Origin: JAQVEM01 sp964556165
Lineage (GTDB): Bacteria; Actinomycetota; Humimicrobiia; Humimicrobiales; Humimicrobiaceae
Length of the DNA: 54,593 nucleotides
NCBI GenBank assembly: GCA_964556165.1
Contig: CAZKVH010000010.1
Coordinates: forward strand, 1 to 54,593
Direction of reading: 5' to 3'
Below, one piece after another: positions 1 to 6,771 of this stretch. A program made the position numbers and the translations under genes. Under the pieces are notes generated by a model that saw only the letters and a program-made list of their open reading frames with translations, ran no database searches and was not told where the DNA came from. Within the stretch, counting starts at the first letter, position 1, and every line of letters starts with the position of its first letter.

Positions 1-177
1 ATAGAGACCGAAGGAAATGAAAAATTCACCTATCTTGTAACCGGCCAGGAAGAAGCACTACCCACAGACATGACTGTCCTTGAAAATACAGAATATCCCT
101 CCCTTGTTCTTTCTACATGCCATCCAAAATATTACGCCACAAGAAGGCTCATTATCTATGCCAGAATTGCTGAATAA
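1..177 (+). CDS. Sortase, C-terminal end only (gene enters from the left)
   Basis: The open frame runs from base 1 to a TAA at 175-177 and encodes the last 58 residues of a protein. It holds the sortase active-site signature: a strand ending in LSTC, the catalytic Cys followed by His-Pro, then an Arg pair about nine residues later (ATRRL) and a closing strand (IIYARIAE). Sortases are membrane-anchored transpeptidases that cut a C-terminal sorting motif and attach surface proteins to the wall or to pilins. The Cys and Arg are the known catalytic pair of the family. The TLxTC-type ending is typical of the sortases of Actinobacteria and Firmicutes, but the subclass cannot be fixed from the tail. 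The N-terminal part, with signal anchor and catalytic His, lies outside the window. A decayed second copy of this 3' end is found at 1491-1532. Confidence 0.8.
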   Translation: METEGNEKFTYLVTGQEEALPTDMTVLENTEYPSLVLSTCHPKYYATRRLIIYARIAE

Positions 178-185
178 TAAATTTA

Positions 186-1433
186 TTATTTAATATCCCA
201 CAATCCGTAATATGGTATAAATATAACTTCGGTATTGCCTATTTTAACTTTATCAGTGTAATTTAAACTTACAATATATGCCTTAGCGGGACTATATTTT
301 TTAATAAAACTTCTAAGAGACCTTCCAATCTCTCTGGATCTAAGAACTCTGTATTTTACTTCTATTGGAATTAAGCCTGTCCCTGATGAGACAATGAAAT
401 CAACTTCAGCTTTATCAAGTGTCCTCCAGAAGTTTATTGATGATGAGCTTTCATAATATATACCCTTTAAAATATTATAAATAAAATTTTGAAATAAAAA
501 CCCTCCGAATGTAATCTCATCAAATCCCCTGAACAATCCCAGTAAATAATTTTTAAAACCCAGGTCATGAAAATAATAAACAGGAGATTTTGTAATCTCT
601 TTTCTTATATTCCTGTAAAAAGGATTCAACCTGTTTACAATAAAAGTCTTTTCGAGATACCATAAATATTTTTTTACTGTCTCGGTAGATAAACCAAGAG
701 TATTTGAAACTTCTGAGTAATTTAAGATATTACCTGTCTGCGATGCAAGAAGTTTGATAAGCAAAGATACTTTCTCTGTCTTCTGAATATTTAGAAGAAA
801 AGAAATATCTTTTTCTATATAACTCCTGTATATTTCATCAATTTCCTTTTTCTTTTCATCAATTGATTCTGCAATAACTACTCTGGGGTATCCCCCGAAG
901 TGCAAATATTCATTTAACATTTCATCTACTTTTTTATTTTCAACTCTGAAAAAATCATAAAGATTATCTTCATATTTATAATCTGTGCGGTAATTCACAA
1001 ATTCTTTAAAACTTACTGTCGTAAGCTCGAAAATTCTTTTGCGCCCGACCAGTGACTCATGAATTTTTTCCTTCAACTCAAGGCTTCCCGAACCAGAAAC
1101 TATAAATTTATGAGGCAGCCCAATGTCATAGATACCTTTAAGAAATAACCCGGCGTTTTCCTTACGCTGTATCTCATCTATAAACACAAAACCTCCCCGC
1201 CCCCCCAGCTCAAGCTTTATCTTATTTATCAGTTTTTCCTGAGTCGAAAAATGTATCCTGTCTGATTCTACATCCATATTGAGAAAAACAGTCCTTTCCC
1301 CATTTTTAAGAAGGAAATCTTCAAGAAGAAGCATCAAAGTAGTCTTCCCTGACTGTCTGGGACCGATAATCAGGCTTAATTCTCTTTTTTTCAAGTGAGA
1401 CTTTAATTCATCTAATAATAATCTCTTTATCAT
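186..1433 (-). CDS. AAA-family ATPase with C-terminal DUF4143 domain
   Basis: A 415-residue protein. Residues 24-32 form a Walker A loop (GPRQSGKTT), and residues 82-89 a Walker B strand (FVFIDEIQ). SGSGS at 113-117 sits at the usual sensor position of the AAA_14 family. The C-terminal half resembles DUF4143, and residues 336-362 carry the E-V-D-F ... I-E-V-K pattern (E343, D345, E358, K360) that resembles a PD-(D/E)XK nuclease core. These ATPases are widespread, patchily distributed and poorly understood; they are often near mobile or defence genes, and nuclease activity has not been proven for the family. The ATG start has no clear Shine-Dalgarno sequence. The gene lies antisense to, and between, two copies of a sortase 3' end, so it looks like an insertion. 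It has no evident functional partner here. Confidence 0.85.
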   Translation of the reverse strand: MIKRLLLDELKSHLKKRELSLIIGPRQSGKTTLMLLLEDFLLKNGERTVFLNMDVESDRIHFSTQEKLINKIKLELGGRGGFVFIDEIQRKENAGLFLKGIYDIGLPHKFIVSGSGSLELKEKIHESLVGRKRIFELTTVSFKEFVNYRTDYKYEDNLYDFFRVENKKVDEMLNEYLHFGGYPRVVIAESIDEKKKEIDEIYRSYIEKDISFLLNIQKTEKVSLLIKLLASQTGNILNYSEVSNTLGLSTETVKKYLWYLEKTFIVNRLNPFYRNIRKEITKSPVYYFHDLGFKNYLLGLFRGFDEITFGGFLFQNFIYNILKGIYYESSSSINFWRTLDKAEVDFIVSSGTGLIPIEVKYRVLRSREIGRSLRSFIKKYSPAKAYIVSLNYTDKVKIGNTEVIFIPYYGLWDIK

Positions 1434-1448
1434 ACTTATATTTTAACC

Positions 1449-1482
1449 CGATAATTTATAAAGTCAAGTTTGCAAATTATCG
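1449..1482. repeat. 9-bp perfect inverted repeat upstream of the ATPase gene
   Basis: CGATAATTT (1449-1457) and AAATTATCG (1474-1482) are perfect reverse complements 16 bases apart. They lie 16-49 bases upstream of the ATPase start, where an operator or promoter would be expected. The right arm is followed on the plus strand by a short T-rich stretch, so a weak plus-strand terminator is the other reading. The AT content is high, so chance is not excluded. Confidence 0.4.
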
Positions 1483-1490
1483 TCATTTTT

Positions 1491-1532
1491 ATAGCCAGAA
1501 GACTCACTGTCTATGCCAGAATTGCCGAATAA
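1491..1532 (+). pseudogene. Remnant of a second sortase gene (last ~13 codons)
   Basis: In frame, bases 1491-1532 read I-A-R-R-L-T-V-Y-A-R-I-A-E-stop. This matches the end of the sortase at the left edge. The 36 bases 1497-1532 match bases 142-177 at 32 positions, with identical stop placement. The similarity stops abruptly upstream of about 1491, and no Cys-containing strand precedes it. It therefore looks like the 3' stump of a diverged tandem sortase paralogue whose body was lost, perhaps when the ATPase gene arrived. It is too short to encode anything alone. Confidence 0.6.
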
Positions 1533-1654
1533 TAGAGATATAAAATGGATAAGAACCCTGAATTACATTTAAAGGGTTTACTCCAACTATAAAAAAATTA
1601 ACAGGCAGCATATTAATATTGTATTAAAAATATTTAAGATTTAAACAAAAGAAA

Positions 1655-1705
1655 GGGGCAAGCGTTCAAAATTTTGGACGCCTACATTAGCTTGCCCATT
1701 TTTTT
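1655..1705. terminator. Two-sided rho-independent terminator
   Basis: GGGCAAGC (1656-1663) pairs perfectly with GCTTGCCC (1690-1697). The loop contains a second palindrome, 1663-1680, pairing with one G-U. On the plus strand the stem is followed by ATTTTTTTATT. On the minus strand it is followed by a pyrimidine- and T-rich run. It can therefore end transcripts coming from the sortase side and from acsE. The rest of the gene-free stretch 1534-1915 shows only AT-rich sequence and the hairpin at 1746-1773. Confidence 0.75.
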
Positions 1706-1745
1706 ATTCTACCACGTTTTTTTTCCAATTCAATACAACAATTAA

Positions 1746-1773
1746 AGATTTATAATGATTTTATTGTAAATCT
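1746..1773. other. AT-rich 12-bp hairpin downstream of acsE
   Basis: Bases 1746-1757 pair with 1762-1773 (ten Watson-Crick and two G-U pairs) around a four-base loop. It lies 140-170 bases beyond the acsE stop codon on the minus strand and ahead of the stronger GC hairpin at 1655-1705. It has no T-run directly after it on the minus strand. It may protect the mRNA 3' end, or may be chance in AT-rich DNA. Confidence 0.35.
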
Positions 1774-1915
1774 ATAATATTTCTTGATGAAAATTAGAAA
1801 TTCTTAAAGACTGCAGGCAATTTATTATAGAAAAAAGAGCTTTGCAAGAAGTTTCTCTTTAATCTGGAAAATAATGCTCAAATTTAATGTTTGTATCTTT
1901 TAAATCAATTTGATG

Positions 1916-2710
1916 CTAATCAAGATATGAATGAGCGTATAAAATCCTGTTGGTAAGTATATCAAAAGTCCTTACAGCACTCATAAGTTCTCTGTCAAAG
2001 GGGTTGAGTATCGCACTGTCAAGACCATTGCTTAAAAGTATCAGTAAATATGTCCTGTTAATAAGACTCCTGAGACTGTCGGGGGAAGACTGTGAAACAT
2101 TGCTTAATCCCACGATAGTTCTGGGCTCACCTGGAAGCCCCATAAGCTCTTTAAGTTGCTTGAATACTTTTAGCGCATTTATGCAGTTAAGAACCTGCTC
2201 CTGAAGGACTGCTACCGGAAGAACTACGGGGTCAAGGTATAAATCTTCCATGGGCATTCCATACTCAAGTGCGGAATTTACTATTTCCATGACTATCTCC
2301 ACCCTGCTGTCTACATCCGGCGGAACACCTTTTTTACTTAAGGCAATACCCACAATTTTACTGTTATATTTCTTTGCGATTGGCATAAGTACATCAAGAT
2401 TATCCTTATCCCCGGTAACCGAGTTAATCATGGCAATTCCCTTATGCACTGCAAGGCCTGCTTCCATAGCACCTATATTCTTGGTATCAAGAGCAAGGGG
2501 CAAATCAACTTCTGACTGAATGCTTTTTACCATCCATTGCATTATTTGCTCGCCATCTTTTGTGGCAGGGCCGATATTTATATCTATGTAGTCAGCCCCT
2601 GCTTCCTTTTGCGCCTTTGCCATTTCAATTATAGGCCCGGCATTCCTTTCTTTTATGGCACTGCCAACCTTTTTCAATGTTACACTTATATTTTCGCCTA
2701 CTATTAACAT
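1916..2710 (-). CDS. acsE: Methyltetrahydrofolate:corrinoid/iron-sulfur protein methyltransferase
   Basis: A 264-residue TIM-barrel pterin-binding protein. It moves the N5-methyl group of methyl-tetrahydrofolate to the cob(I)amide of the corrinoid iron-sulfur protein, joining the folate branch to CODH/ACS in the Wood-Ljungdahl pathway. Its length equals that of the well-studied Moorella enzyme. The pterin-binding residues known there are in place: D75 (ALDTKN), N96 (MINSVTG) and D160 (LYLDPV). The catalytic Asn of the GLSN loop is N204. The ATG start follows a GGGTGG ribosome site. The gene is 42 bases downstream of the amino-acid-binding lipoprotein and separated from folD-acsC-acsD-acsV by that gene and a plus-strand BlaI/M56 pair. 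The terminator pair downstream suggests it ends its transcript. MetH-like or MtrH-like methyltransferases are less likely given the close motif match. Confidence 0.92.
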   Translation of the reverse strand: MLIVGENISVTLKKVGSAIKERNAGPIIEMAKAQKEAGADYIDINIGPATKDGEQIMQWMVKSIQSEVDLPLALDTKNIGAMEAGLAVHKGIAMINSVTGDKDNLDVLMPIAKKYNSKIVGIALSKKGVPPDVDSRVEIVMEIVNSALEYGMPMEDLYLDPVVLPVAVLQEQVLNCINALKVFKQLKELMGLPGEPRTIVGLSNVSQSSPDSLRSLINRTYLLILLSNGLDSAILNPFDRELMSAVRTFDILTNRILYAHSYLD

Positions 2711-2752
2711 AATTTACGCCACCCTGATTAATTATAATATTAATTTGTAGTA

Positions 2753-3574
2753 TCAGGAATCATAACTAAACCATTTTTCATAGATTTCATCATAGGTCCC
2801 GTCTTCTTTAATTTCATCCAGTATCTTATTTACATCCTCTCTTAAAGCGCTGCCTTCTTTAAAGACAATACCAAATTCTTCATTTGATTTTACTACTTCA
2901 ATCACTTTATAGATACCTTCATTCCCCGTTAACAGGTTGACTCCCATGGGTAAAGAAATTAGTATCCCGTCAATGTTTTTATTTTTCAGTTCATCAATCA
3001 TAAGCACTACGTCGTCATATCCCTTAATCTCATAATTAGCCAGATAATCCTCATCAAGGTATTTCTTTTCAATATTCAATATCCCGACAGCTTTTCCTTT
3101 AAGATTCTCCCTTGTCTTTATATCAATTTCATCAAGGACCACGAGCATATACTCCATTGTGAAATAAGGGTCAGAAAAATCTATAACGGCATCTCTATCG
3201 GAAGATATTGGAACTGCTGACATTACCATGTCAATCTCCATATCTTCAGCTATCTGATAGGTTTCCGTCCAGTCAATGGCAACTATTTCCAGCTTTCTTC
3301 CCATTCTATCAGCGATCTCTACCGCGATATCGACATCAAAACCTTTGATACTCCCATCTTCCATAAATTCAAAAACAGGGTACGTAGGGTCACAGCCAGC
3401 GATAAGTTTTGATTCGTCGTTACTTACATCCTGACCCAAATTAGAATTTTCGCGGGCTTCCATTTTCTCGCACCCCAGAGAAAAGAAAGATAAAAAAATG
3501 ATTGCGCATAAAGATAATATACCCATAAAAAACAAAAAATTTTTTCTCATCTTCTCTATAAAATTTAAAAACAT
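2753..3574 (-). CDS. Extracellular solute-binding lipoprotein, family 3 (amino-acid type)
   Basis: A 273-residue protein. It has a charged N-terminus, a hydrophobic signal (about residues 13-33) and a lipobox-like F-S-L-G-C ending at C35, so it is probably a membrane-anchored lipoprotein. The mature part has the family-3 binding fold: the opening strand (AGCDPTYPVFEF), the GFDVDIA signature near residues 79-85, and the FSDPYFT segment. Such proteins capture amino acids or similar small solutes for an ABC importer, or act as ligand sensors. No permease or ATPase gene is nearby, so it is an orphan. The start could instead be the ATG eight codons in; neither has a good ribosome site. It is probably co-transcribed with acsE (42-base gap), which is an odd pairing, and it is divergent from the BlaI-type repressor. 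Confidence 0.85.
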   Translation of the reverse strand: MFLNFIEKMRKNFLFFMGILSLCAIIFLSFFSLGCEKMEARENSNLGQDVSNDESKLIAGCDPTYPVFEFMEDGSIKGFDVDIAVEIADRMGRKLEIVAIDWTETYQIAEDMEIDMVMSAVPISSDRDAVIDFSDPYFTMEYMLVVLDEIDIKTRENLKGKAVGILNIEKKYLDEDYLANYEIKGYDDVVLMIDELKNKNIDGILISLPMGVNLLTGNEGIYKVIEVVKSNEEFGIVFKEGSALREDVNKILDEIKEDGTYDEIYEKWFSYDS

Positions 3575-3749
3575 TTTAAAAAATAAATTTTCTTCTTAAT
3601 TATTTTACCGTAATCACATCAAGGGATGCAGTGGTTTTTTATAAAGTTTACACTTTTTTGGCTAAAAACGGAATAGCCTTCCAGAAATCATATCCTGTCA
3701 TAGAGGCATGCTATAAAAAGAATTTATTTCCCACTAATTATATGTTAGA

Positions 3750-3764
3750 ATACTTATGTAGTAT
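3750..3764. promoter_or_regulatory. Candidate operator dyad between the lipoprotein and BlaI genes
   Basis: ATACT (3750-3754) and AGTAT (3760-3764) form an inverted repeat with a five-base centre, flanked by TTA/TAA at a symmetric distance. A TATAAT-like -10 box for the minus-strand lipoprotein gene is read at 3771-3776, which would place the dyad at about the start of transcription. No good -35 box was seen. A hairpin GGCTA/TAGCC (3660-3678) lies in the predicted leader. Nothing else is recognised in the 382-base intergenic stretch 3575-3956 apart from the BlaI promoter. Confidence 0.35.
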
Positions 3765-3865
3765 ATTAATATTATACGCCTTTAACATCATTTATATTAT
3801 TTATATTTAAAAAAGTCAGAGCAAATATCTAAGTATTAGCAGTAAATATAAATTAACGATTCAAT

Positions 3866-3896
3866 TTGATTTTTACACAAAAATAGTATACAGTAT
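3866..3896 (+). promoter_or_regulatory. Candidate promoter and operator of the BlaI-type repressor gene
   Basis: TTGATT (3866-3871) and TACAGT (3889-3894) are spaced 17 bases apart, about 60 bases before the blaI start. The -10 box lies inside the palindrome ATAC-A-GTAT (3888-3896), whose half-sites match those of the dyad at 3750-3764. BlaI/MecI repressors bind TACA/TGTA-type dyads over their own promoters, so autoregulation fits. A TATAAT at 3923-3928 is an alternative -10 box, but its -35 spacing is poor. Confidence 0.4.
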
Positions 3897-3956
3897 TGCA
3901 GGTTTATTTATAGGCAAGAGCTTATAATTTAATAAAAAGAGAGTTGGTGATTAATA

Positions 3957-4394
3957 ATGGCTAAAAACAAAGATGTTAAGAAGAAATCGGAAGAGATTGG
4001 AATAAACGGTCTTAACAGCATAAGCAATCTGGAAGCCGAGATAATGAAAATTATATGGGGCAAGGGCAGAGTGACAGTCAGAGAGGTGCATGAAGACATG
4101 CTTCGTAAGGAAATTGAGAGCAAGGAGCATGGATTTATTCCCTACACTACTGTAATGTCAACAATGACTACTCTTTCAGAAAAAGGGTTACTAAAGCAGG
4201 ATAAAAAAGCTAAAACCTATCTTTATTCTGCAGCAGTTGACAAAAAGGAGCTATCAAAGAGAATAATAAAATCGGTCTCCGAAAAATTGCTTGAAGAAAG
4301 AACAAGCGGTATGGTTTCCAAATTTCTATCCGACAGCAAAAATATATCCAAAGAAGGGATAGATAAGTTACTAAAAGAAATAGATAAGTACTAA
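3957..4394 (+). CDS. BlaI/MecI-family transcriptional repressor
   Basis: A 145-residue winged-helix protein. Residues 24-34 (NLEAEIMKIIW) are the first helix of the family. Residues 38-50 (RVTVREVHEDMLR) are the next helices. Residues 63-77 (YTTVMSTMTTLSEKG) are the recognition helix, and the wing follows with paired Tyr (TYLYS). The C-terminal 45 residues are the dimer-forming helices. Family members repress their own gene and a partner M56 protease gene until the protease cleaves or releases them. The start has a GAGAG/GGTG ribosome site six to fourteen bases upstream. A 241-base gap separates it from the M56 gene. No beta-lactamase gene is present, so the target is unlikely to be antibiotic resistance; candidate operators in the shared intergenic region suggest control of the divergent lipoprotein-acsE unit (inference). 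Confidence 0.88.
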   Translation: MAKNKDVKKKSEEIGINGLNSISNLEAEIMKIIWGKGRVTVREVHEDMLRKEIESKEHGFIPYTTVMSTMTTLSEKGLLKQDKKAKTYLYSAAVDKKELSKRIIKSVSEKLLEERTSGMVSKFLSDSKNISKEGIDKLLKEIDKY

Positions 4395-4572
4395 AAAGTA
4401 TATTTCCGGCTAAATAACTTATCCAGTATCTTTCAGGGTATCCAGTATTTTTCTCGAAGATGATATATGGAAATTATATAGAATGTGTGCAACACAGGCG
4501 AGAAATAAATTCCTATACCGGATGTTTATGTGATTTTATTATTTTAAAAAAAAATTCTTTTTTAAATTTTAG

Positions 4573-4607
4573 TCTCTGTATTAACAGCAAAAACAAAATA
4601 ACAGAGA
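4573..4607. repeat. 7-bp inverted repeat before the M56 protease gene
   Basis: TCTCTGT (4573-4579) and ACAGAGA (4601-4607) are perfect reverse complements with a 21-base spacer, ending 28 bases before the protease start. The position suits a second repressor site or a small hairpin in the leader of the protease gene. It does not share the ATAC/GTAT half-site seen upstream of blaI, so it is a weak operator candidate. The rest of the gap 4395-4635 is AT-rich and unremarkable. Confidence 0.3.
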
Positions 4608-4635
4608 GTTCTATTATTATATAATAATCAGGCTT

Positions 4636-5697
4636 ATGTTTATCCTGGAGATAATAATAAATTATATCCTTCCTGCCATCTATACAAGCTTTGTAAGCCT
4701 GGTAATGGTTTCGCTTTTCCTTTTTATTTTCAGGGTAAAAGATTCGAACATAAGAATCCTATTCTTTTTTATACCTTTGATAAAACCATTTATAATCGTT
4801 ATCGAAAAAATCAATAACCTTAAGCCTTATATTCAATCAAGGCAGCCCATTGGGTTACTGGGATTATTAGGCCAAAAAAACATAATTAGCAGTTTTAAAT
4901 TTTTTGAAAAAGACCCGTTGATTATTTATGAATTCAATTATTTAATCCTTTCATTAATATCCACATTAATAATTCTAATGCTCACAGTAAAGTTTATTAA
5001 CACTGTAATATTTTACAGGGATATAACTTATGAAGATAAAGTAGGAAGAAAGGATGTACCGGAAATCTATAAAATTATTGACAATTACACCGATAAAATA
5101 AAAATTGAAAAGCCTGTAGTTAGACTTGCCCACAGGAGTTATTCATCGCCTTTTGTTGCAGGAATCAAAAACTACACTGTAGTTTTATCTCCGAACTTAA
5201 TAGAAAGACTGGATTCAGGTGAAAAAGAAACCCTCATCCAGCATGAACTTTCTCACATCAAAAGAAAGGATAATATAACGGTCTGGATAGCATCAGCGTT
5301 AAGAGATTTCTTATTTTTTAATCCTTTTGCTCATATTGCATATAATTTAATACGGGAAGAGCAGGAGAAAGACAGCGATAAACTCGTTGTCAGATATTCC
5401 GGTAAAACCAAAAAAGAAATATCAAAAAGCATTCTGAGAATCATTTTAAAAATAAAATCCAGTAATGACTCCAGAAATGTTGCAGAAAGTAACTACTCCC
5501 CTATTGTATTGCCACTTTATTTATTCAACCACATCAAAATAAGAAACAGGATTAATTCTATATGCAGTACAAATCCAGATAAAATTTACAGCCGATTATT
5601 CCCAAAAATATTAATGTGTGCAGGGTTTATTTTTATCTTATTATTCCAGATAGCTTTTATATTCAAGATAAACGACTACATCATATTTCTAAGATAA
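4636..5697 (+). CDS. M56-family membrane zinc metallopeptidase (BlaR1/MecR1-like)
   Basis: A 353-residue protein with hydrophobic segments near residues 8-32, 40-57, 100-125 and 325-349. It has a cytoplasmic-type metalloprotease domain with the zinc motif HELSH at 203-207. The likely third ligand is E241 in the REEQEKDSD helix. In BlaR1/MecR1 this domain inactivates the BlaI/MecI repressor after a C-terminal penicillin-binding sensor domain detects drug. Here the protein ends right after the last membrane segment, so there is no sensor domain and the signal must come from elsewhere. It is paired with the upstream BlaI-type gene. The ATG start lacks a clear ribosome site, and translation could also begin at M24. 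Confidence 0.85.
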   Translation: MFILEIIINYILPAIYTSFVSLVMVSLFLFIFRVKDSNIRILFFFIPLIKPFIIVIEKINNLKPYIQSRQPIGLLGLLGQKNIISSFKFFEKDPLIIYEFNYLILSLISTLIILMLTVKFINTVIFYRDITYEDKVGRKDVPEIYKIIDNYTDKIKIEKPVVRLAHRSYSSPFVAGIKNYTVVLSPNLIERLDSGEKETLIQHELSHIKRKDNITVWIASALRDFLFFNPFAHIAYNLIREEQEKDSDKLVVRYSGKTKKEISKSILRIILKIKSSNDSRNVAESNYSPIVLPLYLFNHIKIRNRINSICSTNPDKIYSRLFPKILMCAGFIFILLFQIAFIFKINDYIIFLR

Positions 5698-5789
5698 CTT
5701 CTCTGAATAGCTATTAAGTTATTCAAAAAATACATACACGGCTAATAGTTGAAACCAATTTTAACTGATCTATTCTGGTTTTTTAATTT

Positions 5790-6707
5790 CTATTTATCCT
5801 TAACTGTCTGCATTTTTGCTGCCTTTAAAGTATTTTTAAGAAGCATTGCGATAGTCACGGGACCTACCCCTCCCGGGACAGGCGTTATAAAGCTTGCTTT
5901 AGGCTCTACCATCAAAAAATCTACATCTCCGATAAGAGTGTAGCCTTTTGTCTCAAAGTCTTCCTTTCTCCACTCCAGAAGCTCGCTACTTGCTTCATCT
6001 TTTGTTATCCTGTTAATTCCAACATCTATGACTACCACACCTTCCCTGACCATATCTCCTTTTACTAAATAAGGTACGCCTGCGGCAGCAACTATTATAT
6101 CAGCACCAAGGGTGCTGGATTTTAAATCCCTGGTTTTAGTATGACATATCGTAACCGTAGCCTGTTCATTTAACAGGAGCAGCGCTGTGGGCTTCCCTAC
6201 CATAGTGCTCCGACCAATGATAGTAGCGTTTTTACCTTTTATTTTTATATTTTTTCTCTTTAGAATTTCTATGATTCCTGACGGAGTAGCCGAAACCAGG
6301 CAATCCTGCTGGGTTATAAGCTTGCCAACATTTACAGGATGAAACCCGTCAACATCCTTATCGGGTCGTATAGACTCCAGGACTCTTCCCTTATCTATGT
6401 GCGGCGGCAGCGGGAGCTGGACAAGAATACCGTGTATGTCATCCCGTTTATTAAGGTTTTGAAGCTCATTTAATATATCTTCGGTAGATACACTTTCATC
6501 CATCTTCAGGGTTTCTGAATGAAAGCCAACCTCGTCGCAGCTTTTCTGCTTGTTGCTTACATATAATTTTGAGGCGGGGTCTTCTCCAACCAGAATGACT
6601 GCCAGTCCGGGTATTAATTTTTTTGTTTTTTTAAATTCTTCTGCTTCCTCAGCTATTTCCTTTTTAATGTCAAGGGATATTTCTTCACCCTTAATTAGCT
6701 CAGCCAT
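5790..6707 (-). CDS. folD: Bifunctional methylene-THF dehydrogenase / methenyl-THF cyclohydrolase
   Basis: A 305-residue cytosolic enzyme. It interconverts methylene-, methenyl- and 10-formyl-tetrahydrofolate and supplies the folate branch of the Wood-Ljungdahl pathway as well as purine synthesis. Visible family marks are YVSNK with the catalytic Lys at 53, VQLPLPPH near 97-103, DKDVDGFHPVN near 117-126, the nucleotide-binding IIGRSTMVGKP near 163-173 and the closing PVPGGVGP. An upstream in-frame TTG at 6728 would add seven residues, but the ATG at 6707 has GAAGAGG eight bases before it and gives the normal FolD N-terminus. The C-terminal end is slightly longer than in most homologues. It lies 64 bases downstream of acsC and is probably the last gene of that operon. 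Confidence 0.95.
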   Translation of the reverse strand: MAELIKGEEISLDIKKEIAEEAEEFKKTKKLIPGLAVILVGEDPASKLYVSNKQKSCDEVGFHSETLKMDESVSTEDILNELQNLNKRDDIHGILVQLPLPPHIDKGRVLESIRPDKDVDGFHPVNVGKLITQQDCLVSATPSGIIEILKRKNIKIKGKNATIIGRSTMVGKPTALLLLNEQATVTICHTKTRDLKSSTLGADIIVAAAGVPYLVKGDMVREGVVVIDVGINRITKDEASSELLEWRKEDFETKGYTLIGDVDFLMVEPKASFITPVPGGVGPVTIAMLLKNTLKAAKMQTVKDK

Positions 6708-6771
6708 TTGATTAACCTCTTCAATCAAATATTTAATAAACTATAAAAAGTTATATTTTCAATAAAACTTT

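Noticed and set aside
1950..2204. Plus-strand open frames opposite acsE and other genes
   Set aside because: They mirror the codon pattern of the real minus-strand genes, have no ribosome site and match no family.
3601..3700. Possible riboswitch in the leader of the lipoprotein gene
   Set aside because: Only one short hairpin (GGCTA/TAGCC) was found and no conserved riboswitch core was recognised.
5698..5760. Terminator between the M56 gene and folD
   Set aside because: The only stem is five base pairs (GAATA/TATTC) in AT-rich DNA, too weak to call.
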